Made by a program: the position numbers and the translations under genes. 64,000 nt of DNA from Actinostola sp. cb2023. Its lineage: Eukaryota; Cnidaria; Anthozoa; Actiniaria; Actinostolidae. This document shows positions 34,501-41,191 of the stretch, piece after piece. The notes under the pieces are model-generated. The model saw nothing but the letters and a program-made list of their open reading frames with translations, was not told where the DNA came from and ran no database searches. Position 1 is the first letter of the stretch. The number at the start of each line of letters is the position of its first letter. The stretch is from positions 434,001-498,000 of the forward strand of contig JAUJYZ010001087.1 of NCBI GenBank assembly GCA_033675265.1, read 5' to 3'.

Positions 34501-36409
34501 TGACCTTCACATGGGCATTTTTGGAATAATATTACTCGGTTCCTTTTGACACCTACAATATCTCTTTCAAATGTGGGATGAGTTGTGGTGTTCAGTGCGC
34601 ATGATCGCAGTGTAACAGTCATCTCTTACCTACAAATTTGTGATTTTCTTTTAATTAACTTTTTCCATCGGAAATTATTAAATATCAGTTTAAATGAATG
34701 TTGGGTTTTAGAAGTCATTTATAAAACGAGAGGCCGTGTTGTATCGGGTATATAGATACTCGGCTTCGCCTCGTATCTATATCCACCGATACAACACGGC
34801 CTCTCGTTTTATAAATATCACATAAAGGCTTTTTGAGCAAAATATTTGGGATCAAACAAGTCGTTTATGTGAATATCTATTCTCACGGGTTCAACACACC
34901 ATGCGTAAATCACGGCATTTGTGTTACTTTAGAGATGAAAAGCTTGAGGTTTCTAGATTTAGTAATCGTTGACCGATCTACTAGTAGTCTAACAGTTTGT
35001 TACTTTGGGCAAGTAAATGGATGGAATCAAATCCTGGAAAAAACCTGCATGGTCACGGCAAGTCAGGCGTATGTTTTTCACAGTCATTATAAATTGCATG
35101 AGTTTCCGAGCGTTATTACAAGGAGTTGTTTGGTTGTTATTGTTGAAATGATTGAAAGTACTCTTACTAGATCGTAGATCGACTAAAAACGCAAAGATAA
35201 TTTATTCGCAATTCACGCAACTCGCACATGAACAATGAAAGCGCAAAAAGACTTGCGGTACTGTAGCCTTAATTTCTCGACAAGAAAGACAATTACTGTT
35301 TTTCAGATTTAAAAACCGTGTTCTAGCATATTTAGAAAGCCTACCCATCACACCGTACATTTGAGAAAATGAATGGCACATTGCTCCTGTGTTTGTTTAC
35401 ATTTATTTTGTGTTAGTTTGAGTGCACAAATGAACGCAAAATCAATGCACCGGGGTTGTTAGTTTCGATCGGTACTGTATAATTATTATATATATTTACA
35501 TAAATAAGATTTGGAAAATCACATGTGATTCCAGGTCCAGCAATCGAACCAGGGACACAGAGGTGACAGACCAAGGCTCTCACCACTCTCAGTACCATTA
35601 ATATTATTATTTACCTGTTCCATAGCCCTCAGGTACTGATGGGTAGCCCCCTGGAGGTGGGTAGCCCCCAGGTACTGGTGGGTAGCCCCCTGGAGGTGGG
35701 TAGCCTCCAGGTACTGGTGGGTAGCCCCCTGGAGGTGGGTAGCCCCCTGTTGGAGGATAACCAGCAGTGTCAGGAGGGTATCCTGGTACAGCAGGGTAGC
35801 CGCTAGATGCATCTGGAGGATAGCCTGGCTATAATAAAGAAATGATTCACAAACTAATGCCCTGAACATCAGGCCCCAGTTGCACAAAAGGTGGTTAGCG
35901 CTATCCACTGGATAAGTCTTAACCATCGGATAAAAACAATGCAGTTATCCAATAAATGTTATCTGTTAGATAGGACTTATACGGTGTATGTATATAGCTA
36001 ATTGCATAATCATTGTCGGGTTGAAAATCATAAATCATACAAGCTGAGACCGCAAGGATGGATGGGAAATCAGTTCATGACCTGCAATACATGCAAATAT
36101 ATTCAATGTTCTCGTAGTTTTGAAGATATATGAGCTATTTAACTAACTTAAAGATCCTACAAGTCTGGATAAAAAGGTCGATCACTTGACGGTGTTATTT
36201 GAGAGTTTTAATTTCCCAGAATTCCTTTTGGTCATTGCTTTCATGATTTTCAATCCGACAACGATTATGCAATTAGCTATATAGCATTATTCACCTTTCG
36301 TGCAACCGGATCCAGTACTTTAGTGGTTTTGTTTTACACTGTGTTAAAGTGAATAAGATGTACTTACCCCTGTTGGGGGGTATCCTGGACCACCATAGGG
36401 ATATGCCAT
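4415..36409 (-). CDS. Annexin with Gly/Pro/Tyr-rich N-terminus (A7/A11-like), 12 exons, 3' end off window
   Basis: A Ca2+-dependent phospholipid-binding protein of cytosol and membrane faces, built in this family from four about 70-residue annexin repeats. Twelve exons were assigned from GT/AG sites with consistent phases (1347 nt, 449 codons). Residues 1 to about 240 are a low-complexity GYPP/YGGPP region, as in annexins A7 and A11. Repeat 1 runs about 250-319, repeat 2 about 322-393, and repeat 3 starts about 405. Type-II Ca2+ sites look intact in repeat 1 (RGMGT with E306) and repeat 2 (RGAGT with E378). Repeat 3 has KKWGT, lacking the first Gly. The end of repeat 3 and all of repeat 4 (about 115 residues) were not found down to position 1. 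The visible part spans 32 kb because the introns are filled with minisatellites and transposons. Exact vertebrate orthology cannot be assigned. Confidence 0.95.
4517..5030. repeat. Intronic inverted-repeat element with C-rich and G-rich tracts
   Basis: Within annexin intron 11. CAATCTTGGACAAAACT at about 4562 is inverted at about 4828-4845, and a C-rich run near 4662-4682 faces a G-rich run near 4752-4770. This suggests a foldback element of about 285 bp. No coding content was seen. Confidence 0.55.
5030..5160 (+). promoter_or_regulatory. Candidate CpG-type promoter / first exon inside an annexin intron
   Basis: A cluster of motifs known from TATA-less housekeeping promoters: CCGGAAGT (ETS type) at 5035, TGCGCATGC (NRF-1 type) at 5066, ACTTCCGG at 5088, and AAAATGGCGG (YY1 type, with the ATG at 5103) at 5100. 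A short frame starting [15 protein letters not shown] follows. The orientation is opposite to annexin. Inference only: it could be the remains of a promoter or first exon, or a chance cluster carried by an element. The downstream frame was not linked to any gene. Confidence 0.3.
5171..5838. mobile_element. TTAA-flanked long-TIR element
   Basis: TTAA at 5167-5170 and 5839-5842 flanks long inverted repeats starting GGTACCAGGGGACC. The arms (over 250 bp) are nearly the whole element, with no ORF. TTAA target duplication is typical of Kolobok and piggyBac transposons, so this is probably a non-autonomous member. It lies in annexin intron 11. Confidence 0.88.
5843..5945. repeat. ATCGAT-rich simple repeat
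   Basis: Degenerate tandem ATCGATTTT / AAAATCGAT words, similar to the tract at 62300-62460. No coding content. Confidence 0.6.
6031..6099 (-). CDS. Annexin exon 11 (linker between repeats 2 and 3)
   Basis: 23 codons, phase 0 at both ends. The acceptor is TTGCCAG (AG at 6100-6101) and the donor is GTACATG. It encodes [19 protein letters not shown] and on to DLFK, matching the annexin segment (Q)xNRDE..VD...A..DA..L that links repeats 2 and 3. Confidence 0.93.
6091..6697. repeat. 61-bp minisatellite containing an annexin splice acceptor
   Basis: About ten copies of a 61-bp unit. On the minus strand every full copy carries GCCTGCAG followed by GCCAACAGA. This is an acceptor-like site plus the first nine bases of annexin exon 11; the real junction is TTGCCAG then GCCAACAGA. 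One copy is internally shortened (near 6415). Confidence 0.92.
6698..7805. other. AT-rich intronic DNA
   Basis: Part of annexin intron 10. AT-rich with a short (TA) tract near 7420. No gene or clear inverted repeat was recognised; the ORF at 6880-7068 has no recognisable motif. Confidence 0.5.
7918..8702. mobile_element. CCGTATTCACCGG-family TIR element, copy 1
   Basis: The left end ATTCACCGGCTATAAGCCACAC is recalled at the right end as the inverse (GTGCAGCTTATATGCCGGTGAATACGG). Other copies are about 27865-30134, 30214-32380 and 49580-49840. Internal words such as TTTACTAATGGTTTGC and TTGGTACCAGAAATT are shared. Non-coding. Confidence 0.8.
9350..9673. repeat. (AAT)n microsatellite with SINE/LINE-tail-like flank
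   Basis: An (AAT)n run at 9364-9390 is followed by TTTATTTAAAGTC. The block ends in an A-rich (AAAAAAT)n tail near 9655. A similar (AAT)n-TTTATTAAAGTC pattern occurs near 27970-28000. A short retroposon is possible but not proven. Confidence 0.35.
9674..10517 (-). mobile_element. TTA-family element copy (minus orientation)
   Basis: The right end GTGCCCGAG next to TAA equals the ends at 4073-4081 and 16757-16762. The internal block CTTGAGGTTGCATAGGTCAG is shared with 16399-16430. The left limit is approximate (an ACGCTC word near 9675). The two overlapping ORFs at 10240-10767 read across this repeat on opposite strands and are not believed. Confidence 0.45.
10765..11036. mobile_element. Two-part hairpin element with CCAATCAGATTGCAGGATT core
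   Basis: The first palindrome (10765-10869) has arms CAATTAGACTA...TAGTCTAATTG. Immediately after it, TTAGTAGAAACCAACTAGC at 10872 is inverted at 11011-11035. The core GCCAATCAGATTGCAGGATT is shared with 58160-58488, which has the same architecture, and with a fragment near 30165. Confidence 0.7.
11717..12065. repeat. 76-bp minisatellite containing exon 10 end and donor
   Basis: About 4.5 copies of a 76-bp unit. On the minus strand each contains GGACATTTCAAGAGG through TATGTGCCAG, then GTTAGTG: some 36 coding bases plus the donor of annexin exon 10. Only the rightmost copy is continuous with the rest of the exon. Confidence 0.93.
12032..12111 (-). CDS. Annexin exon 10 (repeat 2, second half)
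   Basis: 80 nt. The acceptor is TTTGTTAG, and the exon starts by completing a split Tyr codon and ends in phase 0 before GTTAGTG. It encodes [17 protein letters not shown] and on to SMCQ, including E378, the likely type-II Ca2+ ligand of repeat 2, and the conserved SGHFKRLL helix. Confidence 0.95.
12343..12392. repeat. Short perfect hairpin
   Basis: GGCCGCCATCTTGGTGTAC faces GTACACCAACATGGCGGCC. Possibly the core of a small foldback element in annexin intron 9; function unknown. Confidence 0.6.
12516..13174. mobile_element. TTAA-flanked TIR element
   Basis: TTAA at 12512-12515 and 13175-13178. The TIR begins GGCCTGGTTCA, inverted as TGAACCAGGCC. The flanks outside TTAA are also inverted (CTCAAGTATG / CATACTTGAG), suggesting insertion into an older palindrome. 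Repeated AGGTCACGTGACCA words lie near 12839 and 13020. Non-coding. Confidence 0.82.
13208..13353. repeat. Foldback hairpin
   Basis: ATGTCATAGTATA...GAGGTTCTAT is inverted as ATAGAACCTC...TATACTATGACAT around a loop near 13280. It sits just outside the 12516-13174 element. Confidence 0.7.
13354..14055. other. AT-rich intronic DNA
   Basis: Annexin intron 9 next to exon 9. No gene or clear repeat seen. Confidence 0.45.
14056..14089 (-). CDS. Annexin exon 9 (34-nt microexon in repeat 2)
   Basis: The acceptor is TTAATTTGTAG and the donor is GTAAGTAG. The 34 nt encode [11 protein letters not shown] plus the first base of a Tyr codon completed by exon 10. It fits the annexin helix C consensus exactly between the flanking exons, and the phase match supports it. 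Confidence 0.9.
14110..15947. repeat. 52-bp minisatellite, left block
   Basis: About 35 nearly identical copies of AACAAACCTAATTATAGAT... (52 bp), with a C/T variant at one site (TTACAG / TTATAG). The array begins about 20 bp upstream of the exon 9 acceptor. Low divergence implies recent expansion or homogenisation. Confidence 0.97.
15948..16762 (-). mobile_element. TTA-flanked element inserted inside the 52-bp array
   Basis: The array is interrupted exactly once, in CCTAA/TTATAG. Both sides of the insert carry TAA (15945-15947 and 16763-16765), so the insertion made a 3-bp duplication. On the minus strand the insert starts CTCGGGCC and ends with the hairpin ACGCTCATTGAGCGT plus CTTG, as in the related copies at 1645 and 50359. 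It contains an (ACT)n run near 16693. No TIRs and no believable ORF. Confidence 0.85.
16763..17172. repeat. 52-bp minisatellite, right block
   Basis: About eight more copies of the same 52-bp unit after the insertion. They end at AATGAACCC, where unique DNA begins. Confidence 0.96.
17286..21451. mobile_element. Large nested foldback element
   Basis: Outer inverted arms of about 550 bp: TAACACCGGTCCATATTATT at 17286, inverted to end at 21451. They extend inward to about 17838 and 20913. Inside is a second palindrome, about 18400-19810, centred near 19090, with (GGTCGTTGTG)n-type runs at 18577-18635 and 19578-19690. Near the inner edge of the right arm, a 60-codon frame (20840-21015, starting [12 protein letters not shown]) looks coding-like but is not recognised. 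The right end is only 25 bp from the donor of annexin exon 8. Confidence 0.8.
21476..21532 (-). CDS. Annexin exon 8 (start of repeat 2)
   Basis: 19 codons, phase 0 at both ends: [19 protein letters not shown], the canonical annexin endonexin loop of repeat 2. The acceptor is AACAAACAG and the donor is GTGACAC. Confidence 0.95.
21588..21790. repeat. 73-bp minisatellite containing an exon 7 word
   Basis: About 2.7 copies of a 73-bp unit between exons 8 and 7. Each full copy contains TAGCATCATACAAA, a 14-base word that also occurs inside annexin exon 7 at 21833-21846. This suggests the unit was partly derived from the exon. Confidence 0.85.
21810..22018 (-). CDS. Annexin exon 7 (repeat 1, main part)
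   Basis: 209 nt. It completes a split Gly codon (acceptor ACGTCATAG) and ends phase 0 before GTAAGT. It encodes [18 protein letters not shown], then [18 protein letters not shown], then [12 protein letters not shown]: helices B-E of annexin repeat 1 with the E306 Ca2+ ligand. The upstream in-frame extension to 22100 is intron. Confidence 0.95.
22143..23657. repeat. 55-bp minisatellite with about 27 donor-like sites
   Basis: About 27 almost identical 55-bp copies. On the minus strand each has GAGAGGAATGG then GTACC. The first eleven bases are the exact 3' end of annexin exon 6, where the true donor is GTAAGGTACC; the array copies have lost AAG, leaving a weaker donor-like GT. The array abuts the real donor at 23658. 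Confidence 0.96.
23659..23746 (-). CDS. Annexin exon 6 (end of N-terminal region, start of repeat 1)
   Basis: 88 nt, phase 0 start and one-base end. It encodes RYGQPTVKP, then [18 protein letters not shown] and the first base of Gly. This is the classical entry into the annexin core. The acceptor is ATTTATCTAG and the donor is GTAAGG. Confidence 0.95.
23814..24650. mobile_element. Hairpin element with ACCGAGT ends
   Basis: A strong hairpin at 23814-23951 (CTTATTAACCGAGT ... ACTCGGTTAATAAG, with AGGTCTGTACAGGAAAATC arms). A degenerate end (ACTCGGTCATTTAATAA) lies near 24627-24645, so a larger element may fill the intron. The right limit is uncertain. Confidence 0.6.
24659..24709 (-). CDS. Annexin exon 5 (N-terminal region)
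   Basis: 17 codons, phase 0 at both ends: [17 protein letters not shown]. The acceptor is TTTTCAG and the donor is GTATGT. Low-complexity Ser/Pro linker; assignment rests on splice sites and phase agreement with both neighbours. Confidence 0.85.
24740..26262. repeat. 37/33-bp minisatellite
   Basis: About 42 copies of CTCTAATGTTTTGATTGAC-TGTGTGGTGAGTGTTGTA (37 bp), with a shorter form lacking GAGT and A/G variants. The array starts about 40 bp upstream of the exon 5 acceptor. No exon bases are included in the unit. Confidence 0.95.
26263..26935. other. AT-rich intronic DNA
   Basis: (AAAT)n-like low complexity at 26340-26400. The minus-strand Phe-rich ORFs here are composition artefacts. No gene recognised. 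Confidence 0.5.
26942..27018 (-). CDS. Annexin exon 4 (Ala/Pro-rich linker)
   Basis: 77 nt. It completes a Ser codon begun in exon 3 and ends phase 0 before GTAAGT. It encodes [18 protein letters not shown], then PPPPSS. The acceptor is CTTCTCGCAG. Pro/Ala linker typical of annexin A7/A11-like tails. Confidence 0.85.
27140..27860. repeat. Intronic inverted repeats, otherwise empty
   Basis: TATTACAGTTAGTTGTGTAAT near 27162 is inverted near 27230-27250 (ATTACACAACTCTAACTGTAAT). The remainder up to 27860 is AT-rich with no recognised gene. Confidence 0.5.
28057..28731. mobile_element. TTAA-flanked palindromic element
   Basis: TTAA at 28053-28056 and 28732-28735; TIR GGTGGTTCC...GGAACCACC. The arms of about 300 bp are nearly complete inverted copies around a loop near 28390. 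The centre has a second inverted TTAA pair (28313, 28472). A one-armed relative lies at 62963-63386. The mirror ORFs on both strands are palindrome artefacts. Confidence 0.9.
28899..29482. mobile_element. TA-flanked MITE with CAGT termini
   Basis: TA on both sides; TIR CAGTCATTGCAAAAATTCTGG inverted at the right end. Same TIR as 7806-11665. Internal palindrome near 28990-29040 (CGAGCCCGTAGGGCGAG). Tc1/mariner-type non-autonomous element. Confidence 0.85.
30313..31772. mobile_element. TTAA-flanked element, CCCTTTGAC family, copy A
   Basis: TTAA at 30309-30312 and 31773-31776; TIR CCCTTTGACACCCA...TGGGAGTCAAAGGG. The internal sequence matches copy B at 42596-43593 and is interrupted by the smaller element 30969-31404. 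TTAA and CCC termini are piggyBac-like, but no transposase frame was recognised. Confidence 0.88.
30969..31404. mobile_element. TTAA-flanked palindrome nested in copy A
   Basis: TIR AGTGTATATGACAC with long arms, TTAA on both sides. Copy B of the host element has the unfilled site GAGTTAAGGAA at 43227-43237, so the insertion and its TTAA duplication are demonstrated within this window. Confidence 0.93.
32480..32570. mobile_element. pogo/Tigger-like TIR fragment
   Basis: TACAGTAAAACCTGTAAGTGG followed by AGGCCACTTAATGACCACTGG resembles the TIR region of pogo/Tigger-type elements. Fragment only. Confidence 0.45.
32702..33025 (-). CDS. Annexin exon 3 (YGGPP repeats)
   Basis: 324 nt. It completes an Ala codon begun in exon 2 (acceptor TTAATGCAG) and leaves one base of a Ser codon (donor GTACATG). 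It encodes tandem decapeptides [10 protein letters not shown] (about four) and [10 protein letters not shown] (three), then a Gln-rich end. The three [10 protein letters not shown] copies are identical at the DNA level, so this is a coding minisatellite. Such tails are known in annexins A7/A11 to be disordered and to drive self-association. The plus-strand ORFs here are shadows. Confidence 0.93.
33060..33344. other. Repeat end with hammerhead-like core motif
   Basis: Purine-rich DNA (33140-33190) is followed by CTGATGA (33232-33238), a GGGCC-ATG-GGCCC stem and GAAA (33253-33256), the order seen in hammerhead ribozyme cores. A partner stem with a cleavage site was not found. This kind of motif is known at ends of Penelope-like retroelements; the assignment is tentative. 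Confidence 0.35.
33345..33626. mobile_element. TAGCTAATTGCATAATC MITE, copy 1
   Basis: TIR of about 35 bp, TAGCTAATTGCATAATCG, inverted at the right end (GATTATGCAATTAGCTA). A second copy at 35995-36283 is collinear. TA-rich target. Non-coding. Confidence 0.85.
33629..35477. mobile_element. TA-flanked element with CAGTACCGATC termini
   Basis: TA at 33627 and 35478; TIR CAGTACCGATCAAAACT inverted as AGTTTCGATCGGTACTG. It contains a 21-base G run (33805-33825), hairpins at 34299-34445 and 34721-34815, and inner CAGTACCGC / GCGGTACTG words at 33907 and about 35257. Mariner-like termini; no transposase frame was recognised. Confidence 0.75.
35615..35828 (-). CDS. Annexin exon 2 (GYPP repeats)
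   Basis: 214 nt, phase 0 start after TTATTATAG; it ends with one base of an Ala codon before GTAAAT. It encodes [19 protein letters not shown], then alternating [13 protein letters not shown] units. Disordered Gly/Pro/Tyr-rich N-terminus. Confidence 0.92.
35995..36283. mobile_element. TAGCTAATTGCATAATC MITE, copy 2
   Basis: A collinear copy of 33345-33626 with the same TIRs; it lies in annexin intron 1. Confidence 0.85.
36368..36409 (-). CDS. Annexin exon 1 with start codon
   Basis: ATG at 36407-36409 in context ATCATGG. It encodes [14 protein letters not shown] (14 codons), and the donor GTAAGT is strong. The start was chosen because it opens straight into the GYPP pattern of exon 2 in phase. 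Confidence 0.9.
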
Positions 36410-36786
36410 GATGTATTGTTAATATACTGTACTACAAACATACACTGCATCAGTACCGACCACAAAATAAACAAATTTTTCTAAGATATCATTGTTTGAA
36501 TATTGCAGCAACACAGAGGTACATACACATTGTGTGTATCTTCTTTTATTTTTGAAGAGTATTTATCAAACCGGTAATAGTTTAAATTGGATTAAAAAAT
36601 CATGAATAATTAACGAGCAAAATGAAATGAAAACCATGACCGGTGTTTTATATTGGATACCGGTATATATTTTCTTGGTGTCCAGCACAGCTGTGTTGTT
36701 GGTGTTTAAGTAATGGTTCGCATAAGAAGGGAAGTGCTGAAGCGCAACGCACGCGCAGTGCTATTTTGTTTAATTGGATTAACTAA
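36410..36786. other. Annexin upstream region
   Basis: Expected to contain the annexin 5' UTR and promoter. AT-rich; no clear TATA box or other site was assigned. Confidence 0.3.
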
Positions 36787-37249
36787 GGGAGCACGTCCAA
36801 ATATCGGTCGGGTATCCGATTATCGGAATTGGTCCCGATTCCGATTCCGATAAGAATATTTTCAAGGCTGTCAGGGACTCTTAGCATTTGTTCCGATTCC
36901 GATAAAAATATTTCCGATCACTGTTATCAGTGTGATCAGTACGACTGGTCGTCTCTTCTTCCGATTTCATCGGTATTGCCCCGGTTCATTCGTATCGGCC
37001 TCGTGTCTTTTTCGTATCTTCGAATTGCTCCAGTTCTGATGGACTTAAAAATATAGTTTTTGCAATTTCAATTGGTTCTCAAGTTTATTTTGTCGCGTTT
37101 GCTGTACGTGATTGCCGGAGTAAAAGAGTTTCCGCATTAGATCATTATATGATACACCAAAATCAGCCAAAATCACGATTCAGAAATCGTAACTTGCAGA
37201 TAAATTATTATTTTTTGATTACCGACTGGTTAAGCCAGATCGATAGGTT

Positions 37250-37348
37250 TAGCAAGGTATTCGGACCAGCGTTGGTGGTGGGTAGTCGAGGTTTGTGTGT
37301 GTGCTTTATGGGGGGGAGGTGAAGGGAGAGGATAGGGGTGATTTTTCA

Positions 37349-37394
<46 letters not shown>

Positions 37395-39370
37395 TGGTGG
37401 AGGATGGCATTGGGATATGGGGACTGGGGGAGAGTGTTAATTTGAGGAGGGATGAAAAGTAGAAAAGAAGAGAGGTAAGAAGGAAAGAACTGAAAGTATG
37501 TAGCTATGTAGGGTGACAAGTAGAGAAATGGATGATAAAGATGGAGAGAGGATATATAGAAGTGGAATGTATGTAGAAAAATAGTGGCAAGTGGAGAAAA
37601 GGATGATAGCGAAGAAAAGAAGAAAGATGGAAGTGGAGTGTATGTGGATAAATAGTGTGACAGGTTGTGAGACAGATATTAGACAAGTAGAGAAGAAGAG
37701 GGAAGTGGAATGTATGTAGATTAATAGTGACAAGTGGAGAAATGGATGATGGAAAAGAAGAGAAGAAAAATAGAAGTGGGATGTATGTAGATAAATAGTG
37801 GAAGTGGAGGAATGGATGATGGAATGGATGATTAAAACTGGATGATAGAGAAGGGGAAAGAAGAGGAATGTAAGTTATGTTGAAACCATAGAGTGACAAG
37901 TTGAAAAAAATAAAAAAGGGGGGGGGGGGGGGGGGGGGGGGGGAGATATCTGAAGGGAAAGAGGTGGAATGGGGTGGTGGAGGATTATGGGGGATTCAAG
38001 CTTCTGTGATTGTCGGTGTAAAACGGTCAGCGAGGGGGGGGGGGGGGGGGTGAAATGGAAGCTGTAGGGTTTACAAAGGTGGTATATATAATGAGGGAGA
38101 TGTGAGCTCACAATCCAATGAAAGTTAGAGAGTGGGTGCCTCTGTCCAGTGCCCACTGGGACTCTAATCTTCAGGGGTTTAGAAGTCCCAGCGTGATCAA
38201 AGATCAAGACGTTTCATACTTGACAGGCCTGCAAGCTATACCCTACGCCATGGTAAAGGACAGAGGGGGAGGGGAATCGAGAACGCTGATGTGCTGGCGT
38301 GCCGGGCGGGAAAGCAGGTGAGACCATAGACCCAGGGGAGGAAATATGGAGGATGTGCAATGCGCGGTGGTTATGATGTTGTGGATATTAATTTAGTACC
38401 TTTAGATCGAGCGAGGATTTTTCGAGTGCATCGGATTGACGTCTGTTAAGCGCTTGTGTTCCTTGGTGAGATACTATCAGAAGGGGTGGAATGGTGCGTG
38501 GCGGTTCTTTATATAGGAAGGACTGGGGAGAGTTGTGGGGTTTCCTGTGGGTGACGTATTGGGGTTCGCGGGGGGCAGGGCCTTTGGACGAAGGCGGCCT
38601 ATTCACGAGAGTAGGATTAATCTGTTGACGTTAGGAACCTGGCCAGGAGGGGTAGAACGGAGAAACCCGGTGGTGTTAGGGGGGGGAAGGGAAGGGTTGA
38701 AAGCAGAAGCGAAAGAGATAGTGATGGGTTTAATGGAATGCAATAAACGTGGAGGTAGTAATGAAGACTAAAGACTGGATTAAATGGGGACAATTATTAC
38801 GGTATTTATATATATACTCTGGATCTTGTGCTATGTATCTGCATAGGTGGGGTAAGGGCCTAAAGGAAGATTAAAGTTAAATTCTGTGAAGAAGGTAATA
38901 TATAAGGTGACCATTTATTGAAATTTATATCAATTTATTATTCAATATGTGGCTATATACCGTGTAGTGGCTGAAAAGGCAAAGGAGGTTGGTGTGGTTT
39001 ATTATGGTTTTTATAGGTGAAGTGGACATGCAGAGTGGGATGTGGGGGGAGAGGAGAGAAGGTGGGATGGAGATGAGAACAGGGATAAGTGGGTTATGGG
39101 AAACAGGGGAAGGGAAAGGGGAAACACGTAAAGTGAGTTAGAGTGGGAAGTGAGGTAGGGGGAGCTGCGATGGGGGGCCAGGGAACAGAAGGGAAGGAGG
39201 GATGTAGGGCCACGGGAGACAAGTAAAGTAAAGAGAGTGAGGGTGAAGGGATAGGATAGATTGGTGTGTGAGGATTTGAGAGAAGCGGATGGATGGGAAA
39301 TGGGAAGAAAGGCGGACTTGGCAGGCCATGCAGCAGTGATGGCGCCTTGTAGTGGTTGTACTAAGGGTGT
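37250..39370. other. Strongly G/A-skewed, poly(G)-containing block
   Basis: The plus strand is dominated by G and A, with G runs at 37349-37392 (44), 37918-37943 (26) and 38034-38050 (17). At 38100-38330 and 38535-38770 the sequence is more balanced and GC-richer than its surroundings, with open frames (MKVREWVPLSSAHWDSN..., LGTWPGGVERRNPVV...) that were not recognised. The long minus-strand ORFs rich in Ser, Pro, His and Leu come from the skew. Confidence 0.6.
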
Positions 39371-39379
39371 ATCATGACA

Positions 39380-41040
39380 TGGTAAGGGTAAGGATGCCAT
39401 TGGTGTCACGACATGGTCCAGGGCAAGGTTGTCATTTGGTGTTATGACAAGGACCAGGGTAAGGATGTCATATGGTATCATGACACAGGCTATGGTAAGG
39501 ATGTCATATGGTGTCATGACATAGGCCAGGGCAAGGTTGTCATATGGTGTTATGTATGGATGTCATATGGTGTTATGACACGGATCAGGGTAAGGATGTC
39601 ATGGTGTCATGACACGGATCAGGGAAAGGTTGTCATATGGTGTCATGACATAGGCCAGGGCAAGGTTGTCATATGGTGTTATGTATGGATGTCATATGGT
39701 GTCATGACACGGATCAGGGAAAGGTTGTCATTTGGTGTTATGACAAGGACCAGGGTAAGGATGTCATATGGTATCATGACACAGGCTATGGTAAGGATGT
39801 CATATGGTATCATGACATGGGCCAGGGCAAGGTTGTCATATGGTGTTATGTATGGATGTCATATGGTGTTATGACAAGGACCAGGGTAAGGATGTCATAT
39901 GGTATCATGACACAGGCTATGGTAAGGATGTCATATGGTGTCATGACATGGGCCAGGGCAAGGTTGTCATATGGTGTTATGTATGGATGTCATATGGTGT
40001 CATGGTATGGGCCAGGGTAAGGATGTCATATGGTGTGATGACATGGGCCAGGGTAATGGTGTCATATGGTGTGGTGACATGGGCCAGGGTAAGGATGTCA
40101 TATGGTGTGATGACATGGGTCAGAGTAAGGATGTCATATGGAGTTATGTATGGATGTCATATGGTGTCATGGTATGGGCCAGGGTAAGGATGTCATATGG
40201 TGTGATGACATGGGCCAGGGTAATGGTGTCATATGGTGTGGTGACATGGGCCAGGGTAAGGATGTCATATGGTGTGATGACATGGGTCAGAGTAAGGATG
40301 TCATATGGAGTTATGTATGGATGTCATATGGTGTCATGGTATGGGCCAGGGTAAGGATGTCATATGGTGTGATGACATGGGCCAGGGTAATGGTGTCATA
40401 TGGTGTGATGACATGGGCCAGGGTAATGGTGTCATATGGTGTGGTGACATGGGCCAGGGTAAGGATGTCATATGGTGTGATGACGTGGGCCAGGGTAAGG
40501 ATGTCATATGGTGTGGTGACATGGGCCAGGGTAAGGGTGTCATATGGTGTGATGACGTGGGCCAGGGTAAGGATGTCATATGGTGTGATGACATGGGTCA
40601 GAGTAAGGATGTCATATGGTGTGATGACATGGGCCAGGGCAAGGTTGTCATATGGTGTTATGTATGGATGTCATATGGTGTCATGGTATGGGCCAGGGTA
40701 AGGATGTCATATGGTGTGATGACATGGGTCAGAGTAAGGATGTCATATGGTGTGATGACATGGGCCAGGGTAAGGATGTCATATGGTGTGATGACGTGGG
40801 CCAGGGTAAGGATGTTATATGGTGTGATGACGTAGGCCAGGGTAAAGATGTCATATGGTGTGATGACGTGGGCCAGGGTAAGGATGTCATATAGTGTGAT
40901 GATGTGGGCCAGGGTAAGGATGTCATATGGTGTTATGACACAGGCCAGGGTAAGGATGTCATATGGTGTGATGACATGGTCCAGGGTAAGGATGTCATAT
41001 GGTGTGATGACATGGGCCAGGGTAAGGATGTCGTATGGTG
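39380..41040. repeat. 36-bp minisatellite
   Basis: About 46 copies of GGTAAGGATGTCATATGG-TGTGATGACATGGGCCAG with higher-order variants (inserted TGTTATGTATGGATGTCA). The unit length is a multiple of three, so open frames of up to 187 codons appear on both strands. They are repeat artefacts. Confidence 0.97.
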
Positions 41041-41191
41041 TGATTTATTTCCGATTGATCGGAATCCAATTCTTTCGGTACCGATTCCGATTCTATCAAT
41101 TCCGATACAATCGGGTGGAATTCGGAACGGATTTATTTCCGATTGATCGGAATCGGAAAAACCCGATTCCGATATTTGTAAGCGTTCCCTA

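Larger units (their letters stand above)
36787..41191. mobile_element. TIR element with CCGATTCCGAT ends, G-rich core and 36-bp array
   Basis: The imperfect ends GGGAGC...CAAATATCGG and CCGATATTTG...GTTCCCT, plus flanking CCGATTCCGAT words (36820-36960 and 41070-41180), are inverted relative to each other. The target duplication is not clear. The interior holds the G-rich block and the 36-bp array. Possibly hAT-like; the class is not settled. Confidence 0.55.

Noticed and set aside
37437..39517. Long minus-strand ORFs rich in Ser, Pro, His, Leu
   Set aside because: They arise from the purine-skewed plus strand, which lacks stop codons on the complement. No motif and no homology pattern seen.
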